Assembly (NCBI RefSeq): GCF_900116615.1
Contig: NZ_FPBF01000001.1
Coordinates: forward strand, 849,625 to 913,624
Reading direction: 5' to 3'
From: Algoriphagus locisalis
GTDB lineage: Bacteria; Bacteroidota; Bacteroidia; Cytophagales; Cyclobacteriaceae
Length of the DNA: 64,000 bases
Made by a program: the position numbers and the translations under genes. The notes beneath the pieces were generated by a model. It worked only from the letters and a program-made list of their open reading frames with translations. It was not told the origin of the DNA and ran no database searches. The stretch's first letter is position 1; each line of letters begins with the position of its first letter. Positions 17,248-25,670 of this stretch are shown one piece after another.

Positions 17248-17560
17248 ATTCGTGTGTTTTTATCTGGCTTCAGAAGTAATCGCTTATATCATTTTTGAGC
17301 TGGTTCGGATGAAATACCTAAAAAACAATGGTTCCAAACGTCCCATGTGGAATGGAATTATAGAGCGAATATTTATCTATCTCTGCCTGATAAGTGGTGT
17401 TTATCACGGATTAACCCTATTTGGAGCTTTGAAAATCGGTACAAGAATCAAAGCGGATGAAAACAAAATTTCAAATGACTATTTCCTGATTGGGAATATG
17501 ATTTCTGTTGGATTGGTTTTGCTAACCTTCCAGCTATATAAATACTGGACAATACTATGA
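17231..17560 (+). CDS. small membrane protein between satD and parC
   Basis: 109 residues with three predicted membrane helices, at about 5-24, 45-65 and 85-105. It starts 17 bases inside the satD-like gene, and its stop codon overlaps the parC start (ATGA), so it is translationally coupled on both sides. No family recognised beyond a DUF-type integral membrane protein. The tight coupling suggests it belongs with SatD, which in other Bacteroidota is also paired with a small membrane protein; that memory is not checkable here. Confidence 0.75.
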   Translation: MEIGIRFVCFYLASEVIAYIIFELVRMKYLKNNGSKRPMWNGIIERIFIYLCLISGVYHGLTLFGALKIGTRIKADENKISNDYFLIGNMISVGLVLLTFQLYKYWTIL

Positions 17561-20187
17561 GTGAAGAAAACAATTTACCTACGAACGGAGATGAGTCCTT
17601 GCATACTTCTGTCCCAGTGACAGGAATGTACAAGGAATGGTTCCTGGATTATGCTTCTTATGTGATTCTAGAACGGGCTGTTCCGGCTATCGAGGATGGA
17701 TTGAAACCAGTGCAAAGAAGGATTTTGCACGCAATGAAGGAAATGGACGATGGTCGATTCAACAAAGTTGCCAATATCATCGGTCAATCCATGCAATTTC
17801 ACCCTCACGGAGATGCTTCTATTGGGGATGCAATTGTAAACATTGGGCAAAAGGAACTTCTGATAGAAACTCAGGGTAACTGGGGAGATGTGAGGACGGG
17901 TGACCGTGCCGCAGCCGCCCGATATATTGAGGCGAGACTTTCCAAATTTGCGCTGGAAGTATTGTTTAATGCCCAGACTACCGAGTGGCAACTTTCATAC
18001 GATGGTAGAAAACGTGAACCTGTCACACTTCCTGTCAAATTCCCGCTTCTTCTGGCTCAAGGTGTAGAAGGTATCGCAGTAGGTCTCTCTACCAAAATTC
18101 TTCCACACAACTTTTGTGAGTTGATTCTCGCCTCTATTGAAATCTTAAAAGGAAACAAGACTAACGTTCTTCCCGATTTTATAACAGGAGGATTTGCAGA
18201 TTTTTCTGAATACAATGAAGGTCTCAGAGGAGGTAAAGTAAAGGTTAGAGCAAGAATTGAAGAAGAAGACAGTAAAACCTTATTAATAAAAGATATACCC
18301 TTTGGAGTTACTACAGATTCTTTGATAGATTCTATCCTGAAAGCAAATGACAAAGGAAAGATTAAGATCAAGAAAGTTGTCGATAACACTGCCAAAGATG
18401 TAGAGATCGCGATTCAGTTGGCGCCAGGAGTTTCACCGGATGTTACGATAGATGCGTTGTACGCTTTCACTGATTGTGAAGTGTCAATCTCTCCAAATGC
18501 CTGTGTGATTATCAAGGATACTCCAGTTTTCTTGACCGTAAATCAAATTCTAGAATACAATACCAAGCAGACAAAAGCGCTTCTTAAGCGGGAGTTAGAG
18601 ATCCGTAAAGCTGAATTGATGGAGAAGTTACTTTTCTCCTCTTTGGAAAAAATATTCATCGAAAATAGAATTTACCGTGACATCGAAGAGTGTACGACTT
18701 GGGATGATGTGTTGAAGGCGATCGATGAAGGTTTGGATCCTTACAAGCCAGATTTCTACAGAGAAATTACGACAGAAGATTTGGTTCGCCTAACGGAGAT
18801 TAAGATCAAGCGTATTTCCAAATTTGATACGTTCAAGGCAGATGAATTAATGAAAAGGCTTCAGGATGAACTGAAGGAAGTAAATCATCATCTAAGACAT
18901 TTGACCGATTATGCGATTGCTTATTACGAAAACCTTTTAGCTAAATATGGCAAAGGACGTGAGCGTAAGACTGAAATCAGGACTTTTGATGCGATCCAGG
19001 CTAATGCAGTGGCAGCGACCAATGCCAAGTTGTATGTGAACCGAGCCGATGGTTTTGTAGGCTATGGGCTCAAAAAGGATGAATTTGTATGTGACTGCTC
19101 TGATCTTGATGATATCATTGTGATTCGGAAAGATGGTGTCTGTATGGTTTCCAAGATTCAGGAGAAGAACTTCATGGGCAAGGATATTCTGCATGTCGCT
19201 GTATTCCGAAAAGGTGATGAGCGCATGGTCTATAATTACATCTATCTGGACGGTGCAACTGGCCGTGCAATGGTTAAACGGTTCCAGGTTTTAGCTGTAA
19301 CTCGTGACAAGGAGTACTTGCTGACCAAAGGGACAAAAGGAACGAAGCACCTTTACCTGACTGCAAATCCAAACGGTGAAGCAGAAATCATTACCGTTTA
19401 TTTGACCCAAGGAGCAAAAGCCCGAGTGAAGGTTTTTGACTTTGACTTTGCTACGATTGATATTAAAGGAAGAGGAGCTGGAGGTAATATTCTGACTAGA
19501 TATCCAATCAGAAAGATTCAACTAAAGATGGAAGGGGTTTCTACTTTAGGCGGATTGAATATTTACTACGATTCGATTGTAGGTAGATTGAATACTGACG
19601 AGCGTGGAACTTTGATCGGTAATTTCCTTGGTGATGACCGGATTTTGGTTTGTTATAAAAACGGCGATTATGAGCTGACCAGCTTTGAATTGACAAATAG
19701 ATACGATGCTCCAAATATTTTATTGATAGAGAAATTTGATCCAGATAAGGTGCTGTCAGCCATATACTTTGATGGTGGTAGTAAAACCTATTATATAAAG
19801 AGGTTCCAGATCGAAACAACCACGTTGAATAAGAATTTCAATTTCATTTCTGATCATAAAAATTCGTATTTAAAGCTTATTTCCACAGAAAAGCAGCCGC
19901 AAGCTCGTGTGACGTTGATCAAGGGGAAAGTAGAAGAGGAGATGGAATATGACTTGGATATGCTTATTGATGTCAAAGGTTGGAAAGCTTTAGGTAATAA
20001 ACTGAGTACCTATGAAATCAAAGACCTAAGCTTAATCGAATCCAAAAAGGCTGAGAAGGGAAAGGAATCTGATTCAGAATCGGATGAGGAAAACACCGAT
20101 GCAGATGACGATCTTGAAGTAGGTTCTACAATAGATCTGAATGTTAAGAAGGATAAAGATGATGAAGATCAATTGGGGCTATTTTAG
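17557..20187 (+). CDS. parC: DNA topoisomerase IV subunit A
   Basis: 876 residues, the breakage-reunion subunit. The N-terminal core has YASYVILERAVPAIEDGLKPVQRRILHAM and the quinolone-target region with IGQSMQFHPHGDASI (about 70-84). The DNA-linking tyrosine is Tyr123 in AAARYIEAR. A coiled-coil tower follows at about 330-470, and a beta-pinwheel C-terminal domain at about 500-810. The last 45 residues are an acidic Asp/Glu/Ser tail. It lacks a clear GyrA-box, supporting topo IV. The start overlaps the preceding stop codon (ATGA), so parC depends on the satD-like transcript as well as any read-through from parE. Confidence 0.92.
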   Translation: MSEENNLPTNGDESLHTSVPVTGMYKEWFLDYASYVILERAVPAIEDGLKPVQRRILHAMKEMDDGRFNKVANIIGQSMQFHPHGDASIGDAIVNIGQKELLIETQGNWGDVRTGDRAAAARYIEARLSKFALEVLFNAQTTEWQLSYDGRKREPVTLPVKFPLLLAQGVEGIAVGLSTKILPHNFCELILASIEILKGNKTNVLPDFITGGFADFSEYNEGLRGGKVKVRARIEEEDSKTLLIKDIPFGVTTDSLIDSILKANDKGKIKIKKVVDNTAKDVEIAIQLAPGVSPDVTIDALYAFTDCEVSISPNACVIIKDTPVFLTVNQILEYNTKQTKALLKRELEIRKAELMEKLLFSSLEKIFIENRIYRDIEECTTWDDVLKAIDEGLDPYKPDFYREITTEDLVRLTEIKIKRISKFDTFKADELMKRLQDELKEVNHHLRHLTDYAIAYYENLLAKYGKGRERKTEIRTFDAIQANAVAATNAKLYVNRADGFVGYGLKKDEFVCDCSDLDDIIVIRKDGVCMVSKIQEKNFMGKDILHVAVFRKGDERMVYNYIYLDGATGRAMVKRFQVLAVTRDKEYLLTKGTKGTKHLYLTANPNGEAEIITVYLTQGAKARVKVFDFDFATIDIKGRGAGGNILTRYPIRKIQLKMEGVSTLGGLNIYYDSIVGRLNTDERGTLIGNFLGDDRILVCYKNGDYELTSFELTNRYDAPNILLIEKFDPDKVLSAIYFDGGSKTYYIKRFQIETTTLNKNFNFISDHKNSYLKLISTEKQPQARVTLIKGKVEEEMEYDLDMLIDVKGWKALGNKLSTYEIKDLSLIESKKAEKGKESDSESDEENTDADDDLEVGSTIDLNVKKDKDDEDQLGLF

Positions 20188-20203
20188 TTCCCTCATTTTT
20201 TAG

Positions 20204-20908
20204 ATGAATACACCTAATCAATTAGAATCTATAGATCAAGGCTGGCTGGATTATTTGAGTCAATACATTACTGAAAATAAGAAATCAGTGATGGAGAAAG
20301 TATTGGCGCAAAGAACCCGCTTTATTACGGTGGTACTGGAGGATATCTTCAAGCCTCACAATGCCAGTGCAGTTCTGAGAACCTGCGATTGCTTTGGCAT
20401 TCAGGATGTTCATGTGATTGAGAAAGTGAACCAGTACAAAGTCAACCCTTTTGTAACGCGTGGTGCTTCCCAGTGGATTGATCTCCATAAATACTATACG
20501 AAAGAAGGGTCTGCCGTACAGGACTGCTTCTCCAATCTTAAAGGAAAAGGCTACAAAATCTATGGAACCAGCCCTTTGCCAGGGTCAATATCTATTTATG
20601 ACTTAGAGCCCGATAAGAAGATTGCTCTTGTGTTTGGCAACGAGCATGAGGGCATCAGTGACGAAGTCCGTGAAAATGTGGATGGATTGGTCCATATCCC
20701 TATGCTTGGCTTTACAGAGAGTTTTAATATTTCGGTGGCAGCTTCTATTACATTATATGAGCTGATGAAAAAAGTCGGGAAATATGACCATCCTGATTTC
20801 TATTTAACTGAAGAAGAGAAGCAACTTCTCAGAATGAAGTGGTTTAGATCTGTGGTCAAAAGAGATGATCTACACGAGAAAGCATATTTAAAATCGAAGA
20901 ATCCTTAA
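20204..20908 (+). CDS. TrmH-type tRNA/rRNA 2'-O-methyltransferase (SpoU family)
   Basis: 234 residues of the SPOUT fold. Motif 1 is HNASAVLRTCDCFG (52-65, with the N-x5-R arginine at 59), motif 2 VFGNEHEGIS (about 144-153) and motif 3 IPMLGFTESFNISVAASI (about 169-186), the knot that binds S-adenosylmethionine. An N-terminal helical extension and a C-terminal tail EKQLLRMKWFRSVVKRDDL fit TrmH, which methylates the ribose of guanosine 18 in tRNA. Target is inferred from length and motifs. It lies 16 bases after parC and is probably in the same transcript; its end overlaps the convergent gene by 4 bases. Confidence 0.9.
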   Translation: MNTPNQLESIDQGWLDYLSQYITENKKSVMEKVLAQRTRFITVVLEDIFKPHNASAVLRTCDCFGIQDVHVIEKVNQYKVNPFVTRGASQWIDLHKYYTKEGSAVQDCFSNLKGKGYKIYGTSPLPGSISIYDLEPDKKIALVFGNEHEGISDEVRENVDGLVHIPMLGFTESFNISVAASITLYELMKKVGKYDHPDFYLTEEEKQLLRMKWFRSVVKRDDLHEKAYLKSKNP

Positions 20909-21510
20909 TTCTTTTTCTCGAAAAGTGAATTGATTTGTTCTTTCAAGGGCACTTTTTGGGATTTGTTTTTGGCTCTTTGGCGCTGACGCTGTTTCTTCTT
21001 TTGCTCTTTACTTTTCACTAGTACCATCCGGGCAGAGATTCCCATTTGACCTCTATAAAACTCTTCTCGCCCTACCAAGTTGATATTCGGTTTGTAATCA
21101 ACAGAAATCACGGTGTTCAACACAGTTAGTTCCAGACCTCCAAGCAAATCCAATCCCACAGTACCATTTCCGTAGGTATGAAGCACTTGCATGGACTCAG
21201 GATCTTTGACAAAACTTTCTTCTACTCCGATAGATGGGCCAGCTCCGTAGTAATAATTGAATCTTTTGGAGATGATCGGATGGTGTTTTTCCATTAACAC
21301 CGAAAGGGTGGTGTTTAATTTGAAATCGGATTGGATAATTCCCTCGATGGAAAGTCGCTTGGTAATTCGCTGCTGAGCAGTTAATCCAACTGTTCTGTAT
21401 TGGTTATTATTGCCAAATCTAAGTCCTACAGCGGTACCATAGCGCTGAGCTTGGGCAATGGATAGTGAGACAAAAAATAAGATGGTGAGTAGGGTAAGAC
21501 GTTCTTTCAT
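20905..21510 (-). CDS. exported protein, probable small outer-membrane beta-barrel
   Basis: 201 residues with a Sec signal (MKERLTLLTILFFVSLSIAQAQ). The mature part, residues about 24-165, alternates hydrophobic and polar residues in strand-like blocks (GTAVGLRFGNNNQY, ISVDYKPNINLVG, GQMGISARMVLV), as in 8-stranded outer-membrane barrels. The C-terminal 35 residues are strikingly basic (KEQKKKQRQRQRAKNKSQK), which is unusual for a barrel end and may be a periplasmic or surface tail. Function unknown. Confidence 0.7.
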   Translation of the reverse strand: MKERLTLLTILFFVSLSIAQAQRYGTAVGLRFGNNNQYRTVGLTAQQRITKRLSIEGIIQSDFKLNTTLSVLMEKHHPIISKRFNYYYGAGPSIGVEESFVKDPESMQVLHTYGNGTVGLDLLGGLELTVLNTVISVDYKPNINLVGREEFYRGQMGISARMVLVKSKEQKKKQRQRQRAKNKSQKVPLKEQINSLFEKKN

Positions 21511-21659
21511 AGGTTATTTTCAAAAGGAATGACCCTTATTCAATAACTATTCCAACCTTTGAAAATTGGAATGGTGCCTAGTTTTATTATTTTCGTTCTA
21601 TAATTTTTAAGGTATGGAATTGCGCATATTTCATATTTATCTATGTAAGTCCTCAAATT

Positions 21660-22172
21660 ATGGTCAAGACTGTTTTATTAGTAGCCCTTCTATTTTTAAG
21701 TGCCTGCAGTTCAGAAAAGGAAGCTGAAAGCCAAGCAGATTACCTTCGTTGGGTAGGAGATATTCCCTATGATCCTGATTTTGATAAGGCTGATTTTAAA
21801 CTATGTCATGGAGATTCAAATGCCAGACAGTATTTTAATTTTGGCCAGGGATTTCAGTATGAGGGAGAAAAACTAGCAATGGTTCAAGAGTTCAAAAACA
21901 GCTATAAACCTGTTGGAGTAGATGACAGTGGTCTAATCAGAATTCGATTCCTCGTAAACTGTAAAGGAGAATCGGGTAGATTTCGGGTGATTGCTATGGA
22001 CAATAACTACAATGAGATGGTTTTCGATAAGCGAATTACGAATCAGCTTCTACAAATAACCAAGCAACTTGATGGTTGGAAAATTTTACCAACTATAGAA
22101 GAACCACTAGATTATTATCAATACCTTATTTTCAAAATTGAGGAGGGAAACATTCTAGAGATTTTACCATGA
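21660..22172 (+). CDS. lipoprotein, possible TonB-C-like domain
   Basis: 170 residues with signal and lipobox (MVKTVLLVALLFLSAC, then SSEKE). The mature protein holds DSGLIRIRFLVNCKGESGRFRV (about 98-119), similar to the 'G.v.v.F.V...G' core of TonB C-terminal-like domains, and a later KQLDGWKILP segment typical of the end of that fold. Two cysteines (about 51 and 110) may pair. The stop codon overlaps the next gene's start (ATGA), so the two are a translationally coupled pair of unknown function. Confidence 0.7.
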   Translation: MVKTVLLVALLFLSACSSEKEAESQADYLRWVGDIPYDPDFDKADFKLCHGDSNARQYFNFGQGFQYEGEKLAMVQEFKNSYKPVGVDDSGLIRIRFLVNCKGESGRFRVIAMDNNYNEMVFDKRITNQLLQITKQLDGWKILPTIEEPLDYYQYLIFKIEEGNILEILP

Positions 22173-23005
22173 AGATTAGATTGATTTTTATGCTGTTATT
22201 TTTCTCAACCCTTGGAAAAATGTATGGACAGCAAAACTGCAATTCCTATCTCTACAAAGGAGATAGTTTAAAATATAAGGCTTGCTTAGTTTCTGAACGC
22301 CTTGCAGGCCTCTATCAGTTTAGCAAAGAGTTCCAAGAAGTATTAGACGTAGCCCTCTCCATCGACTCAACGTATGACTATGCCTATCGGGCAAAATCTG
22401 TTGGGTACTTAAAAAGTGGTGATTTTTTAACTTGGAAAAAACTGATAGACAAGGCAGTGATATACAATCCTATTGAGAATCTGGGGTATCGTGGGTGGTG
22501 CAGGTATCAGTTTTTCGGGGATTATAAAGGAGCGATTGAAGATATAGAACTGTTAGACTCCTTGATCAGCTATGATATTGGAACATCCGCAAACGGGGAT
22601 TATCATTTAAATATTGCTAGAGCATTATCTTACAAAGCTCTAGGTGAAAGGTCTAAAGCTATAGAGATTATTGAAACTCAATTAGCAGATACAACGCATT
22701 TTGTGGGAAAATATGACTACCTCCATCTGGGTGTTCTGTATTTGGCCAATGAGGAATGTGAAAAAGCTTTAGATTTATTTTCTAAACAAGAAAAAGAGAA
22801 TGACTTTGCAGAAAATCAGTACTATATCGCTGTGGCTCATCGCGAATTAAAAAATCGAAGTGAATACATTGCTCATTTGGAAAAGGCTATTGAACTATAC
22901 AAACAAGGTAGGATTATGTTAGATGGATATACACACATAGCAGATAAAATCTATTTGAGCGAAATTGAAGCAGAGCTAAAAAAGGCCTATGCAACGTCCG
23001 GATAG
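22169..23005 (+). CDS. secreted tetratricopeptide-repeat protein
   Basis: 278 residues with a signal peptide (MKIRLIFMLLFFSTLGKMYGQ). The rest is helical repeats of TPR type: for example EVLDVALSIDSTYDYAYRAKSVGYLKSGDF, RALSYKALGERSKAIEIIETQL, LGVLYLANEECEKALDLFSKQ and YYIAVAHRELKNRSEYIAHLEKAIELY. Such proteins are scaffolds for protein contacts in the periplasm. It is coupled to the preceding lipoprotein by a 4-base ATGA overlap. The specific partner is unknown. Confidence 0.75.
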   Translation: MKIRLIFMLLFFSTLGKMYGQQNCNSYLYKGDSLKYKACLVSERLAGLYQFSKEFQEVLDVALSIDSTYDYAYRAKSVGYLKSGDFLTWKKLIDKAVIYNPIENLGYRGWCRYQFFGDYKGAIEDIELLDSLISYDIGTSANGDYHLNIARALSYKALGERSKAIEIIETQLADTTHFVGKYDYLHLGVLYLANEECEKALDLFSKQEKENDFAENQYYIAVAHRELKNRSEYIAHLEKAIELYKQGRIMLDGYTHIADKIYLSEIEAELKKAYATSG

Positions 23006-23049
23006 CATAGAAACTAAGTTTACTTACGATTGGTACTCCTATACTTTTT

Positions 23050-23090
23050 AAAAAAAAATGTCCTCAAAAGCATCTAGCCTAAGAGGACAT
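23050..23090 (-). terminator. terminator of the cyclophilin gene
   Basis: 8-bp arms ATGTCCTC (23058-23065) and GAGGACAT (23083-23090) with a 17-nt loop. On the minus strand a run of nine T follows (23050-23058 as A on plus). It may also slow plus-strand transcription from the TPR gene. Confidence 0.8.
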
Positions 23091-23111
23091 TGTTAGAATG
23101 ATTTCTTTTTT

Positions 23112-23549
23112 TTAAGACTCTGAAACTACGATTTTTTCGATTTTGTCTCCAGCTTTGATCTCATCGATTACATCCAATCCTTCCACAACTTTGCCGAAGC
23201 AAGTGTGATTTCTGTCCAAGTGAGCCGTATTGTCTCTGCTATGGCAGATAAAGAATTGGGAACCTCCAGTGTTTCTTCCAGCGTGAGCCATGGAAAGCAC
23301 ACCTCGGTCATGGTATTGGTTTTCCCCATCTAACTCACATTTGATGTGGTATCCAGGCCCACCTGTTCCATTTCCTTTAGGACAGCCACCTTGGATCACG
23401 AAATTTGGAATAACTCTGTGGAAAGTCAAACCATCATAAAATCCCTTATTTGCTAGGTCAATGAAATTTTGAACCGCGATAGGAGCATCATTTTCATAAA
23501 ACTCCACTTTCATAGTTCCTTTCTCTGTAATCAATTCTGCTGTCTTCAT
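23112..23549 (-). CDS. peptidyl-prolyl cis-trans isomerase, cyclophilin type
   Basis: 145 residues without a signal peptide, so cytosolic. Active-site residues are visible: Arg45 and Phe50 in [13 protein letters not shown], Gln53, the SQFFI block at 97-101, and the final [12 protein letters not shown]. It accelerates proline isomerisation during protein folding. Length is that of the minimal single-domain bacterial cyclophilin. It is transcribed alone and has its own terminator. Confidence 0.93.
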   Translation of the reverse strand: MKTAELITEKGTMKVEFYENDAPIAVQNFIDLANKGFYDGLTFHRVIPNFVIQGGCPKGNGTGGPGYHIKCELDGENQYHDRGVLSMAHAGRNTGGSQFFICHSRDNTAHLDRNHTCFGKVVEGLDVIDEIKAGDKIEKIVVSES

Positions 23550-23753
23550 ATTTTCAGGTTTTCGTTATTTTCAATTGGGAGCTTTTACATTTTAAGCTGC
23601 GCAAAAATATAATAATTACTATAAGTTTTGTAACATTAATTATTCAAAGCAGATTTTTTAGCATTCCAGTTGGCAATACATTCATCATTTTTGTTTTCCT
23701 AGTATAATAGATCCATGACTTAAACACTTTATAATCAACAACTAGCATTATCA

Positions 23754-23773
23754 ATTTGCTTGAGGCAGCAAAT
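23754..23773 (-). terminator. possible terminator hairpin after pckA
   Basis: Perfect 7-bp arms ATTTGCT and AGCAAAT with a 6-nt loop, 13 bases past the pckA stop. The downstream T-run on the minus strand is poor, so termination is uncertain. Confidence 0.35.
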
Positions 23774-23785
23774 CATCTAAACCTA

Positions 23786-25387
23786 TCAATAAAGTGGCTG
23801 CCCAGCTAAAATATCCTCAGAAGAAAATACTTTGAATTTCTCAAAGTTTGATCTAAAGGCTTCAGCTAAAGTTTTAGCTTGCCTATCGTAACTCTCTTTA
23901 TCAGACCAAGTTTCCCTTGGATTGAGAATTTGTGATGGAACATTTGGACAGTTTTGCGGGATTTCAAATCCAAAAACTTGATGTTGGCGATAGTCCACTC
24001 GGTCTAGTTTTCCCTCCAATGCAGCTGTGATCATCGCACGAGTATAGGCCAATTTCATTCTAGACCCCACGCCATAAGGTCCTCCAGTCCAGCCGGTGTT
24101 GATCAGCCAAACTTTCGTCTCGTATTTCTCCATTTTTTCTCCAAACAGTGTAGCATACTTGGTTGGATGAAGAGGGAGGAAAGCTGCGCCGAAACAGGCG
24201 GAAAATGTAAGTTTTGGCTCCGTGACACCCATTTCTGTTCCAGCTACTTTAGCAGTATAGCCAGAAATAAAATGATACATGGCCTGACTTTTATTCAATC
24301 TAGCGATAGGAGGGATCACGCCAAAAGCATCTGCTGTGAGAAAGAATATATTCTTAGGGATTCCAGCCTTTGAAGGGTTCAATGCATTGGGAATGAAATC
24401 AATCGGATAAGCCGTTCTTGTGTTTTCAGTGACAGACTTGTTGGCGAAATCTACCTCTCTAGAATTTGCTTTGAATCTCGTGTTTTCTACAATTGATCCG
24501 AATCTAATAGCATCCCAGATTTCAGGCTCTTTTTCCCTACTCAGATCAATGACTTTGGCGTAGCAGCCTCCTTCAAAGTTAAATACACCTTCTTCGGTCC
24601 AGCCGTGCTCATCATCGCCAATCAGTTTTCTGTTTGGGTCAGCCGATAGAGTCGTTTTTCCTGTACCAGATAGCCCAAAGAAAATTGCCGTATCGCCCTC
24701 AATCCCCACATTTGCGGAGCAATGCATAGAAAGTATCTGTTTGTCATGGGGTAGGATGAAATTGAGAACTGAGAATATTCCCTTTTTCATTTCTCCGGCA
24801 TAGCCTGTGCCACCGATCAGAATAATCCGATCAGTAAGGTTGATGATAGCAAAGTTTGGGCTTTTTGTGCCATCCGTTTCTGGATTGGCTTCGAATTCAG
24901 GAGCGCAGATGATGGTAAAATCATGCTGGAAATCAACCAATTCACTTTCTAAAGGCCTCAAAAACATGTTGTGGCAAAATAGGTTATGCCATGCTTTAGT
25001 ATTGATTATTTTGAGTTTCAATCTATGGTTTTCATCAGCTCCTGCATATGCATCTCTCACAAAAAGCTCCTTATCCGAAAGGAATGCTTGCATTTTCTCA
25101 AACACCAGCTTGAATTTCTGTGAATCAAAGGGGATGTTGATATCTCTCCACCAGACAGAGTCTCTGGTCTTATCATCCAAGACAATGTATCTGTCCTTTG
25201 GAGATCGACCGGTGAATTTACCGGTATCGGCCATCAATGCGCCGGTGGAAGTGAGTTTCCCTTCCTCTCGTGCTAAAGCAATTTCCACCAGTTCTGCCGG
25301 TGGAAGGTTGTGGTGAACTTTTCTATCAGTAGTTGATTGAAGAAAAGCCAGGGGGGAAGTCTGGGTAGCCAGATCTAGTTCCTGCAT
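23786..25387 (-). CDS. pckA: phosphoenolpyruvate carboxykinase (ATP)
   Basis: 533 residues, the standard length. It converts oxaloacetate and ATP to phosphoenolpyruvate, CO2 and ADP, the first step of gluconeogenesis, in the cytosol. The kinase-1a P-loop is GLSGTGKTTLS (238-248). Arg61 (TGRSPKDRY) binds oxaloacetate. The kinase-2/metal motif is LIGDDEHGW (255-263), and a PEPCK-specific phrase GGTGYAGEMKKG is at 192-203. It is monocistronic, facing away from the peptide transporter, with a -7 box about 36 bases upstream of its ATG. Confidence 0.96.
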   Translation of the reverse strand: MQELDLATQTSPLAFLQSTTDRKVHHNLPPAELVEIALAREEGKLTSTGALMADTGKFTGRSPKDRYIVLDDKTRDSVWWRDINIPFDSQKFKLVFEKMQAFLSDKELFVRDAYAGADENHRLKLKIINTKAWHNLFCHNMFLRPLESELVDFQHDFTIICAPEFEANPETDGTKSPNFAIINLTDRIILIGGTGYAGEMKKGIFSVLNFILPHDKQILSMHCSANVGIEGDTAIFFGLSGTGKTTLSADPNRKLIGDDEHGWTEEGVFNFEGGCYAKVIDLSREKEPEIWDAIRFGSIVENTRFKANSREVDFANKSVTENTRTAYPIDFIPNALNPSKAGIPKNIFFLTADAFGVIPPIARLNKSQAMYHFISGYTAKVAGTEMGVTEPKLTFSACFGAAFLPLHPTKYATLFGEKMEKYETKVWLINTGWTGGPYGVGSRMKLAYTRAMITAALEGKLDRVDYRQHQVFGFEIPQNCPNVPSQILNPRETWSDKESYDRQAKTLAEAFRSNFEKFKVFSSEDILAGQPLY

Positions 25388-25422
25388 AAGTATTTGGGTT
25401 TACAATCTGAAAATTGTCTGCA

Positions 25423-25430
25423 CAAAACTA
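25423..25430 (-). promoter_or_regulatory. -7 promoter box of pckA
   Basis: On the minus strand TAGTTTTG matches TAnnTTTG exactly, 36 bases upstream of the pckA ATG. A TTG lies 22 bases further upstream as a possible -33 element, slightly wider than usual. Confidence 0.45.
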
Positions 25431-25602
25431 GCAAAAACCCCTTGACAAAAAGCAATGAAATACCCTTTATTTTTAATTACAATCGATTGTGTAGAAAAAA
25501 CAGATATTTATTTGGTCGAGGGTTTGTGTTAGAGATTATTTCATGAATACGCTATTTTCATAGGGGACAAAAATTAGGCATTAGGCTTTAATTCAACAGC
25601 TT

Positions 25603-25610
25603 TACCTTTG
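25603..25610 (+). promoter_or_regulatory. -7 promoter box of the peptide transporter
   Basis: TACCTTTG matches TAnnTTTG exactly. It contains the TTG at 25608 that could otherwise be taken as a start codon, so it argues for a translation start further downstream (25671). Confidence 0.5.
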
Positions 25611-25670
25611 GAAACAAACCTTAAAAAGGTTTATCATTGTAAAATTGATTTCACCCAAATAAAACTATCC

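Noticed and set aside
25608-25670. TTG start of the peptide transporter at 25608
   Set aside because: The TTG lies inside a TAnnTTTG promoter box and the added 21 residues are not part of the family.
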